From Patella vulgata (taxonomy: Eukaryota; Mollusca; Gastropoda; Patellidae): a stretch of 64,000 nucleotides of DNA. Below are positions 54,841 through 64,000 of the stretch, in pieces; position 1 is the first letter of the stretch; each line of letters starts with the position of its first letter. Position numbers and translations under genes: made by a program. The stretch lies in contig NC_065882.2 in the NCBI RefSeq assembly GCF_932274485.2, positions 74,798,767-74,862,766 of the forward strand, given 5' to 3'. The notes beneath the pieces were generated by a model. That model did no database searches, was not told where the DNA came from, and was given only the letters and a program-made list of their open reading frames with translations.

Positions 54841-55129
54841 TTTCATCTGAAATTAAACAATCCAACAATCATTTCGGGAGTCACGGTTGTTTGGTAGCGC
54901 AGGATTGATCATGGTGTTGAACAAGAAAAGTTCATCAATATTGTCCAGTCTGGTGCATGTCGGCAGGGCAAGGAAGGGCATGTCCGCAATCGGATGTGAC
55001 GTGTATACCACTAGCAGAACGTTAAAGATCCCCCGATTAATGGTAACCTTTTCTTGTCACAGAATACAATTATCATTTAAAAATTCCACGTCACCGTAAC
55101 ATTTAGAGGTCCTATACATCATTTTGTGG

Positions 55130-55362
55130 GTGCAGGACGGAGGGTCTGACAAGGACGGCTGTCAAGTCGTTCGGTGGGACGAAAAACCTAGGTCCTGTGT
55201 ACACATTAGCGTGCACGTAAAAGATGCCGTAAGAGTGGGCCGTAGTGGTGCTGTCCGAGTAAAATTCTCTCTTCCCACACTGTATGGCGTTAGCCCGTCT
55301 TCATTAGCCAAGTTCGAGGCAGAACAGTAGGACGTTAAACTCCATTTCGTTCATTTTGTGGT
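55130..55362 (+). mobile_element. SINE-A fragment
   Basis: Body from GACGGAGGGTCTGACAAGG and tail. More diverged than the copy at 54605. Confidence 0.7.
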
Positions 55363-55867
55363 TAGTCAGCGATTACAGTTGCACTTTCATGGGTCATTTA
55401 CAACCACAAGCCATTTTAAGAGGGAATAGGTCTTTAATATATTCGGCCCTCGCGGTCATTTGAAACAGATATCAAATTCCCTATCACACAATTACAGCAC
55501 GTGTGTTTTTTATATAATGGTATCTGTCTGGATCTTTGAATGAAAAAAGAAATTATCAATGGGTTTAAATGATCGTGGGCTGATAGTAAGACTTACACAG
55601 CAGCTTATACTGAAGATGAATGACAGAGCACGTGTTAAGCTTCCTAAAGATCGAGGACTATATTCCACTTGATTTATTTTATATGATTGATCTATTCTAT
55701 TACCACGCACATTTACCAACTAATGCAATGATATGTATCTTAATCCGGTTTATGTCATCGACCGAGATAACATGGTATTATCAGTACACGCTATACAATC
55801 CTTACATATACTGTTATAATTCTTATTGGTCTACATGGGTAGTTAACTGTTGCATCACCAGGTCAGT

Positions 55868-56305
55868 GCCCGTTCAGACGCTTATTTTTAAACCAGTTCA
55901 TAATTGCTGGGGTTTTTAAGACAGCATCGTGTTGCGTTCACACGTACTATAAGCCAAACTAGTTTAACTATTCTGACCTCTTCGGTCGGAGGTTAGAGTT
56001 AATTGCGCATGGGTAGCTTCATATTCTTTATTCGGTTCTCGCACGCTTTAGATAACATTGGCACAGTCTGACCCCGATATTTTCACAGGAATGTAACTTA
56101 CTGCGTACTGCGCATGCTCAAAGCAAACCCGTTCAGAGGGCTAAGATGAACCGGTTTAAAATAAAAAGCCTTCTCGAAGACAGGTCGCGAGCTGGGTTTT
56201 TAAACTGGTTTATTTGCCCCACATGCGCATTTAGACGCTTAAGTTCAACTGGTTTAACGATCCCCGGGGTTTTTAAATCAGTTCAACTTAAGCGTCTGAA
56301 CGGGC
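55868..56305. mobile_element. MITE with GCCCGTTCAGACGCTTA ends, 438 bp
   Basis: Inverted 17-base ends at 55868-55884 and 56289-56305. Its right end is itself a palindrome (56236-56298) centred on GATCCCCGGGG, so it can fold in two ways. Confidence 0.65.
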
Positions 56306-56310
56306 TTTTA

Positions 56311-56451
56311 TTTCACGAAATTTTAACTAAAGATAAAATCCAAATTTTAGTAGATACTTCAACTTTGATTGGCTAAGCACTAAAATCAATCTAATATTAT
56401 CCAATCAAATTACTAAAATTTGTATTTATCTTATTTAAAATTTTGTGAAAC
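56311..56451. mobile_element. Palindromic MITE, about 140 bp
   Basis: TTTCACGAAATTTTAA on the left pairs with TTAAAATTTTGTGAAA on the right. The arms extend to about 40 bases. It abuts the preceding MITE. Confidence 0.6.
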
Positions 56452-56771
56452 AGGCCCCTGACCCTATTTTGCTGCTGATCCCCGGTTCGTAGTTAGTTTT
56501 CATCTTTACCTTTTTCACTACCCCCTCATCAGAATTCTACTAATCATTGTTAGGCCAAATTTAGCAAAGACAGATAAAACATGGTAAATTGAAATACATC
56601 TATAACTACTATGGGGTAAATTTCGGTCGTAAATCGACTAAGAATTATGTAGACACCTGTTCCGGGATTTCCCACACATCGTTCTAGTCACATTTGTGTT
56701 TGAACTTTGTGCAGTCTTAGTTTGTATTTTCATCGAAGTATTCTCGTTTTGTTTATTATGTTTATAAGTTG

Positions 56772-56910
56772 CTGTCCAACCTCGTGGGTTTTCTCCGGGT
56801 CTTCCGGTTTCCTCCCACTGCTAAAAACCCCTACGCGCAAGCGAATTATTGAAATGACCTAGTTTGTGTCGAGTGGACGTTAAACCCCATTTCTCTCTCT
56901 CTCTCTTATA
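56772..56910 (+). mobile_element. SINE-B, 3' half
   Basis: From TCCAACCTCGTGGG to a TC tail, with a short deletion after GCGAATTATTGAAAT. Confidence 0.7.
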
Positions 56911-57994
56911 AGTTGCTCTGCAGTTTTCTTGGATGTTTATTGGGATAATCCGTGAAATATCAAAGGAGATTCGGTCAGCAATTCTTGGCCTATTACTTTC
57001 CTTACATTGATAATATAAACAATCATCCTTTCCTGTAGCAATTCCTACTTTCCAACTTTGTAATGATTTTGTACCCGTGCACATAAAAAATATGTTAATT
57101 TTAAAAAAAAAAAACCTAAAACATAGCATGTTTACTTCTGTATCCTAAACTAAACTGTAAAACATGTTTAAATGAAGAAAATCAATAAACGTTCCTGCTT
57201 AAAAAAATGGCAGCTTGTTTATTTGTGAATTCTGTATTTTATATTATAAATCTATTATATCCACTACACGATTCATTTCATTTAACTAACAAAATAACTA
57301 GAAACTATAAATTACAAAATCAACGCTTTAAATAACTCAAAACAATTACATAAGGATAATAACTGCTATATCAAAAATAGAACTGATATCACAATCCATA
57401 TAGAATAACCCCCATTTCATTTCAAGAAGAATCACAAAATAACTAGAAACTATAAATGATAAAATCAACTCTTTAAATAACTCAGAACAATTACATAACG
57501 ATAACAGCTACATGTATATCAAAAATAGAACTATCGTCATAATCCTATCACGTTGTGCAGTGATAAAAAAAATGGAATTGTGGAGTTTTAATGCTTTAAA
57601 TATCCCGTCACATTAATTCCTTAAGAGAAATCATTTTATTCATTTTCAGTGAATAATATCTCTATTCCTATGCAATATGTCGGGTGTTAATGGTTACATT
57701 TTTTTTATTAAAGCCCTTAAGACATTCAACGATAGCCGTATAAGACATCCCAATTACATGATGAAGTATGTGGTAGGTTCGTTCGTTCGTTCTTGGTGTT
57801 TAACGTCTGCTTCCACATAAGTGATATCGCAGACAAGACATAGGAGAGCCGAAGCTGATTCCTGTTTTTTAGAATATGATTTTGCAATCTTTCCAATTGG
57901 CTTTAGGCCATGGATTTGGTTTAGTTGGAAGTTCTTCCCTTTATTTAATATAAAACATATCGTTTGGTAGATGATCTCGTCTGCTTCTGGATTG
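56911..57994. other. Gene-free stretch with a diverged duplication
   Basis: AAATAACTAGAAACTATAAA recurs at about 57292 and 57436 with similar following sequence, spacing about 144 bases. GTTCGTTCGTTCG near 57780 begins a dispersed repeat. Confidence 0.45.
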
Positions 57995-58385
57995 GTAGAT
58001 GTCATCGTGGCCTCCCCTTACTCCACTATCCCACTCTCTGGGTTTGGTATCAGTTTTATTTGCGGAATAGTGTTTAGGTGCTGAGTTCGTCTGACCGTAA
58101 CTCCCCCTTACTCCACTATCCTGCTAGTTTGGTAGATGTCATCTTTGTGGGGTTTGTGTTTAGGTGCCAGGCCCGTCTTATCGTGACCTCCCCTTACTCC
58201 ACTATCCCACTCTGTAGGTTTGGTGTCTGTTTTTGGTGGAATAGTGTTTAGATGCCGAGTCCGTCTGATCGTGACTCCGCCTTACTCCACTATCCTGCCA
58301 GTTTGGTATAAATCCCCTGTGTAGTTTAGTGTTTAGATGCCGGGCCCTTTTAACCGTGACCCCCTCTTACTTCACTATTCTACTT
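57995..58385. repeat. Tandem repeat, units of about 84-92 bp, five copies
   Basis: CTTACTCCACTATCC marks the units (about 58015, 58107, 58191, 58281, 58370). Spacing varies, so units have small indels. Confidence 0.7.
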
Positions 58386-58704
58386 AGTCCAACTGTGTCC
58401 ATTAGGGCGTGGATTTGTTCGAAGATTTGCAGTTAGGTGATGATGAGTTAGTTGTATTATACGTCCGCTTCCACCGAGGTGATATCGCAGTTAGGTATGA
58501 GGGCTGTGTATTTATGTAACCCAGCCTACAGATATTCTGAGATAAATAGTCAATAACAGTCACAATACACATTAGAACGGGAACTTATCAATAAACATCA
58601 CACCGGGAACTTATTAATAAACATCACAACAGTAGCTATCAATAAACATGACGACTTATGTCGTGATCACCTTTTAGATTGCCAGATCTTCTGTTATCTA
58701 CCTT

Positions 58705-59055
58705 GGGGATGTAGGTCGGTAAAGATGGATTTTAAATTACTTGTGTGCGCTCCAATTGATTAGAAATCCCGACCATTACACCCCTTTTCATATATCCCTA
58801 AGAAATTCCAATCCTAAATCACTGTCTGTAGATCGGTAAAAATGGATTTTAAGTTACTTGTGGGCGCTACAACCGATTACAAAGCCCATCCATTACACCC
58901 CTTTTCATATATCCCCTAAGACATTTCAATCCTAAATCATTGTCTGTAGATTGGTAAAAATGGATTTAAAATCACCTATGTGTGCTACAACGGATTACAA
59001 AGCCCGTCCATTACACCCCTTTTTATATATCCCCTAAGACATTTCAATCCTTTGA
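58705..59055. repeat. Tandem repeat, about 119 bp x 3
   Basis: Units carry GGTAAAAATGGATTTTAA and TTACACCCCTTTTCATATAT. The third ends partway. Confidence 0.8.
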
Positions 59056-59924
59056 TTAAAGTCTGTGATTAAAGTAGGTTGCATGATTGAAAACAATGAA
59101 GCTGATTTGTCAGCTTGTCATTTTTTATACAGTGGTCGTATGAACTGAAGGTGGCAGGTTGCGTGATCACGTCAAATATATCAAATAGCTACATCTAAAT
59201 ATAATCTGTTAGATGTACAGTGACTTAATTGGAATTGATTTTAATGTCAACAGATTTTATTCCAGGAAGTTCCCGGTTAGACTCCTGCCATGGCTTGAGA
59301 AAACCGTGTGCTGTTTTTTGTCGGACCATGTTTCCATCGGACATATTATTTCTTTCCTATCGGTTAGGCAAGAAAATAGATATGGCAATATACAAAAATT
59401 ACAAGAACACTGTCAGGTATTTTAACTCCTTAACCGAGGCCGTAACTGAAAGAAGTACACCCTGCTCGTGCATGACACACGTCACAACCAAGAGATAGTC
59501 TGGACTTGAATTACAGAAGAGTGGAAGATACCCTAGGGGTCAAACGTCAGCAGTTCAGTGGTTTATACAAATTTGTTTTTAATCTAAATTTGTAACGGCG
59601 ACTTTTGTGGGTACATCTGGAAACACGAGACTCGGCCACAACAGGTTTTCTATGCGATCTTCTCAAATGCTGAACTAGTGATTGTAATAGTTTCAAGTGT
59701 CTCATGCTAGACACATAACATGGTGTTATAATATCAATGATGGACCAATCCTCGCTCATCACCATAATCGTATGGGGGTGGGGATTGTGGTGGGTGGGTT
59801 CTAATTATAAGGTTTAAGTGGCGTGGTTTAATCCCACGCACCAAGGAGAGAGTCACCTGTCCAACCTGATCTGTGCTAGACACTGGACGGTCATAACTTC
59901 TAAAGATATTCACATTTACAAGCA
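59056..59924. other. Gene-free stretch
   Basis: Overlapping frames of 70 and 89 codons near 59213-59498 have no recognisable domain. Not called as genes. Confidence 0.4.
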
Positions 59925-60155
59925 GGCCGAATAGATAACGCGTTGAATCAGAAGGTCCGCCATTGAGTCAAGTGGTGTGGTTTCGATTCCACGCTTGTAC
60001 GTGACAAGGAGTAGGGTCCTAGTGGGTTTTTTCCTTGTCCTCCGATTTCCTGCCACTGAAGAAAACCCTACTCGCAAGCGAATTATTAAAATAAAATTGA
60101 ATCATATGTTAGTCCCGAGATGCCCTAGTTTGTGTCGACTCGACATTAAACTCTC
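59925..60155 (+). mobile_element. SINE-B, diverged
   Basis: Head CCGAATAGATAACGCG and core with several changes. Confidence 0.7.
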
Positions 60156-60275
60156 CCAATTAATAGAATTAAGTGTTACATGTGCCATGTTCATAAAACC
60201 TTTCCAAATTATATATAAACAGAAAGGTGCGTATCTTCTATAATTCCCCAGGTAAAAATAGTTTCATAGCATACT

Positions 60276-60674
60276 TTAAACATACATTATGCAAGAGCTA
60301 AATCTGTCTATTGCAGGTCTTTCATTAGGCCTGAAATGTTATCTAAATTATTAATTAGACATTAATTAATCTATCCAGACCATAATCAACTCTAGATGGC
60401 ATCGCTAGCCTGCGATCTTTAGTGGATTATGCGTCGATTTACTGCATAACTTTTCTTAAGGATTTAACGATTAAATGGATAATCGAGACTATGCCGTTTA
60501 TCGTACTGTCTTTAGTAATGATGATCGAGGCTTGCCGGAAATTTCAATCGCTTAGTTCTCGGTTCATAGTGGATCAATTTGAATGAAATTTTCAGCAAAT
60601 TGCATTTACATTATCTAGTTATAGTGAGAACTTCCAACTCGTTATCGAATATCTCCCATAGTGTATCTTTAATC
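60276..60674 (+). mobile_element. MITE family M400, full copy
   Basis: Colinear with 44142-44548 along its length. It starts AAACATACATTATGCAAGAG and ends TGTATCTTTAATC. Confidence 0.6.
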
Positions 60675-60712
60675 AAGTCAATAATTTATGCCTCGCTATG
60701 AGTAAAATTTCC

Positions 60713-60800
60713 GTCGAATTCGAACAGCCAATGTGTACGCGGGACCTCGATTTTTCGTCCCATGCCAGCGACTAGTCGCTGTTCCTGACAAGTAATTATG
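60713..60800 (-). mobile_element. SINE-A body fragment
   Basis: CAATGTGTACGCGGGACCTC and GTCCCATGCC. Confidence 0.5.
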
Positions 60801-61020
60801 GGACGTCCAGCAGACAGATAGACAACCCGATGAAGGTGTTGCTTGATTAATATTAATCTTTTTTTTAATATAAATATCAAAACCTGTCTTCCAATAAGTC
60901 AGGAATAATGTTATATCCGTTAGAACATAATTACGGATGTCTTAAGGGCACTCAACTGTAAAATGTAAAAGAGTGGCGGTTGATCGGAAGTTTGACATCC
61001 GGTGTTAAGTAAGAATAAAA

Positions 61021-61172
61021 AAATGAAATGAAATGAAATGGGGTTTGACGTCCTACACCGAATGGGTTAATGAAGACGGGCATACGCTATGCAGTGTGGG
61101 AAATTTTGCCCGGACAGCAACACTGCGGCCTACTCGAATCAAATTCCAACTTTCAAAGGTTCTATTACGTGG
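61021..61172 (-). mobile_element. SINE-A fragment
   Basis: Four ATGAA tail repeats, then body to TATTACGTGG. Confidence 0.65.
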
Positions 61173-61382
61173 ATGTTAGAAAGATCAATATGACAGTATC
61201 AAAAATAATATACACCTTAGGCCCCTAGATCTTGAGCCAATCGGTTTCGGCCTGTCAAGTCTATAGAGTTGACCATCGCGACCTCCTATGTGGTATGTGA
61301 AAATGAAACACAAATAACGTTTTAAATAATTTAACTACCGGTATATAATTATTCTAGATAGATAGGACTGGGCTGGGGGTGG

Positions 61383-61626
61383 GGTGAATGGCCGAATGGT
61401 TAGCGCGTGCGCGTTGCATCATAAGGTCATTGCGTCAACTGTTGTAGTTTTGAATCCCCGTCTGTACGTGACAAGGAGTAGGGTCGCCTGTCCAACCTCG
61501 TGGGTTTTCTCCGGGCCCTCCGGCTTCCTCCCGCTGCTAAACACCCCTACGCACAAGTGAATTATTGAAATAAAATTGAACCAGGTGTTAGTCCCGAAAT
61601 GACCTAGCTTGTGTTGAGTGGACGTT

Positions 61627-61694
<68 letters not shown>
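61383..61694 (+). mobile_element. SINE-B with long TC/AC tail
   Basis: Near-consensus head and core. The tail grows into a TC then AC microsatellite (61631-61694). Confidence 0.8.
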
Positions 61695-62108
61695 TATCAT
61701 AAATAACAACAAGATTGAAATGTATGTAGAAATGTATGATATTCAATGGTGATTGTTTCCCAAGATAATACTCAGTACATTGGTGAATTGGCCTCATGTT
61801 GATCAGTAAATTATCTGAAATATGACTAAAGACAAAAAATAAAGCAATTACTGTTTTCATGGTGTTTAATAGAGGTTTGAGAAGTGATGACATGATTAAT
61901 CTTTTTTATATCATCTCTACACCATCTAGTCAATACTTATGAACAGATTTTAATTTGAAATATTCGCACGAATAGTTTTTGACTTGTACATAATCTACAG
62001 GCCCAGCTGAGTGTTTTTACTGTATATAGCCGGCGGATTTTTTCCCAACCGGTTTATTTTCCTATCCGCTTTGATGATACCAAACATCAATCAGCTAGAC
62101 CGCCTGTT

Positions 62109-62363
62109 CAATCTGATTAAATCAAATCTTATTTCGTTTCGGTTTATAGTTCAAAATTTCAATGTATTTGTCTGTAGCACTAACCCTAACCCTGGACCAA
62201 GCCTATTAACCCTTACCCTAACCCTAACGTACAATCCATATATAACGTCATATGCGCAGGACCGTCTCCGATCCAGCGTTCTCCACTACACTAGGTATAG
62301 GCCATCCAAAGTACAAAAAAAACGAAACGAAACGAAATATAGATCTGCATTTTAATCAGATTG
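62109..62363. mobile_element. MITE related to 26071-26448
   Basis: Ends CAATCTGATTAAATC and GCATTTTAATCAGATTG are inverted. Just inside are GTTTCGGTTTATAGTTC on the left and AACGAAACGAAATATAGATC on the right. The core holds short CTAACCC-rich sequence. Confidence 0.6.
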
Positions 62364-62724
62364 ACCTTCTGTTTTAAATTGATGTTATTATGACACAGGG
62401 AGACGATAACCAACCCTCTCTTCTCACGACATCGAATTTCAACCACCGTGTTTTAAAGTGACATTTTTATATACAAGCACTTTTTTTCATGTTTTTACCA
62501 ATTTGTATTATTACTCCTATCATATGTAAATAATCTTCATTAAATTACCCTGTCCCTGATATCATGTAGAATGTATTGGGCGATCAAATTGAAATAAACA
62601 AAGTCTAGACACTAGTCAAATAAAACTAAACGAGGCAAAGAGCAGATCAACATTCATGACTTCTGCATAAAAATAATATAACAATCGAATTTAGAATTCG
62701 TATAAACAATCGAAATAATGTTGA

Positions 62725-63200
62725 TTATACCAGCCTGGAGGTCGGGTGTTCGATCCCTGCATTGGCAAAGAAAGTTCATCCAGATTTTCCGGCGTGGTTC
62801 CCCCTTGTCAGTGATGCAGGACGGAGGGTCTGACAAGGGCAGCTGTCTAGTCCTTCGGATGTGACGAAAAACCGAGGTCCCGTGTATACTGGTCTGGGGA
62901 TCACGTGGCTAAGTGGGTAAAACGCTGGCTCGCTAGCTTGGAAGTCGGGTGTTCGATCCCTGCATTGGCCAAGAAAGTTCATCCAGATTTTCCGGCGTGG
63001 TTTCCCCTTGTCAGTGATGCAGGACGGCGGACCTGACAAGGATGGGACGAAAAACAGAGGTCCTGTGTAAACATTGGCGTGCACGTAAAAGATCCCTTGA
63101 CAGTTGAAATTCGATATAAGAGTAGTCCGTAGCGCCGCTGTCCGGTCAAACGTTCCCTAATAGCACACTGCATGGCTTCATTTCATTTCGTTTCATTTTT
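62725..63200 (+). mobile_element. Two SINE-A copies in tandem
   Basis: A first copy (about 62725-62890) is interrupted by a second that carries a clear tRNA-like head (GTGGCTAAGTGGGTAAAACG at 62904, B-box-like GTGTTCGATCCC near 62948) and a tail near 63190. Confidence 0.7.
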
Positions 63201-63559
63201 TGATTATACCAGTCATGTGAAGGTGGTGGTTGAATGTGATAGTCCTTTTGTTTGTTTGTTTAAGAGAAAGGCGAATGAATTATTTCCCACGCATGCAGTC
63301 AAATAAAGACAATATATAATACTAACAGGATAACCGACTTTGCCCGGGGCCCAAAATTCGAATGTGGCTCAAATTGCTAGAGCTCCAAAAAATCAAATAT
63401 GTCTGTATGTATTTATGTATGTATTTTCGCCTATCACGTTTCGCCCGTGGTCTAGATTCAGCAGGGCCCAATTCGGCCCGGGTCGTTGAAGCCAATTTTG
63501 CCTTTAGTATTAATTTTCGCCCATCACGCTTCGCCCGGGGCCCAAATTCGCAGAGGGCC
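63201..63559. other. Gene-free stretch
   Basis: Repeat-like CGCCCG(T/G)GG words related to the adjoining tandem repeat. No gene. Confidence 0.4.
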
Positions 63560-63790
63560 AAATTCGATGGCCTAAAATATTCACGGAGTCATGCTGGTTA
63601 ATTTGATAACCACATATGCAGGGGTGGAGCGCGGTGACGAAGCGTGAATCGGCCGGAGCCCAGGCCTAATTCGCCCGGCCCCCAAATTCCATGGCCTAAA
63701 ACATACACGGGGTCATGCTGGTTTATGTGATACCTCATAATATGTCGGGTTGATCGTGGTAACGAAGCGTGACTGGCGAACACACACACA
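63560..63790. repeat. Tandem repeat, about 124 bp x 2
   Basis: ATGGCCTAAAA and GTCATGCTGGTT recur 124 bases apart. Related CGCCCGGGGCCCAAATTCG words lie just upstream. Confidence 0.65.
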
Positions 63791-63794
63791 CAGA

Positions 63795-64000
63795 TATCTT
63801 GGGGGTTAGATGGCCGAATTGTTTGCACGTGCGTGCTGTATCATAAGGCCTGTCATTGAGTCAACTGGTGTGGTTTCGAATCCCCGGTTGTACGTGACAA
63901 GGAGTAGGGTCGCCTGTCCAACCTCGTGGGTTTTCTCCGGTCCTCCGGTTTCCTCCCACAAAGACCCCTATGCGCAAGCGAATTTTTGAAATAAAATTAA
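63795..64000 (+). mobile_element. SINE-B, cut by window end
   Basis: Head TAGATGGCCGAATTG at about 63808. The tail lies beyond base 64000. Confidence 0.75.

Noticed and set aside
62185-62235. Telomere-like CCCTAA repeats, also near 5540 and 24030
   Set aside because: Too short and irregular. They occur inside dispersed repeats, so they do not mark a chromosome end.
62904-62960. tRNA gene-like A and B boxes
   Set aside because: They are heads of SINE copies. No cloverleaf with paired acceptor ends is present.

Overview
This is a eukaryotic, AT-rich window. Its small multi-exon genes, tRNA-derived SINEs, MITEs, minisatellites and Tc1 element fit a marine invertebrate. The peptide style and the satellite-carrying repeats suggest a lophotrochozoan, probably a mollusc, but nothing seen fixes the species. 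No rRNA, genuine tRNA gene, CRISPR array or prokaryotic operon was seen.

The only host genes I can support are six paralogues of one small secreted cysteine-rich peptide, spread over bases 1 to 44000. They are gene A (+, exons 3-4 only, 5' end off the window), gene 1 (+, 7734-11338), gene 2 (+, 14283-18705), gene R (-, 27549-31577), gene 3 (+, 35150-38387) and gene 4 (+, 41199-44000). Each complete gene has four coding exons. Exon 1 encodes a signal peptide. Exon 2 encodes a short linker with a Lys-Arg site. Exon 3 encodes five cysteines. Exon 4 encodes three more cysteines and the stop. The predicted precursors are 77-83 residues and should release an eight-cysteine peptide. Signal exon, dibasic pro-region and variable cysteine core together resemble toxin or antimicrobial precursors, but function is unknown.

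The most striking point is a duplicated exon 3. Genes A, 1, 2 and R carry, or carried, two versions (3a and 3b) only 28-35 bases apart. Both run from phase 1 to phase 2, so joining both would break the frame, and the gap is too short for a normal intron. This is the architecture of mutually exclusive exons. Gene 2 keeps both copies intact. Genes A and 1 have lost 3a and gene R has a stop in 3b, so single-isoform genes seem to have formed by reciprocal loss. All five complete genes share an E-box/GATA-like block 95-135 bases before the ATG and an AATAAA after the stop.

The gene cluster is cut by mobile DNA: an apparently intact Tc1/mariner element (5781-7307), an inverted-repeat element inside the upstream region of gene R (31703-33164), satellite-carrying elements (near 12367, 24673 and 29877), a hAT MITE with an 8-base target duplication (3295-3623) and many SINE copies. 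SINEs at matching places in A, 1 and R are older than the gene duplications and help to order them. From about 44000 to 64000 I found no supportable gene, only SINEs, MITEs, foldback repeats and tandem arrays.
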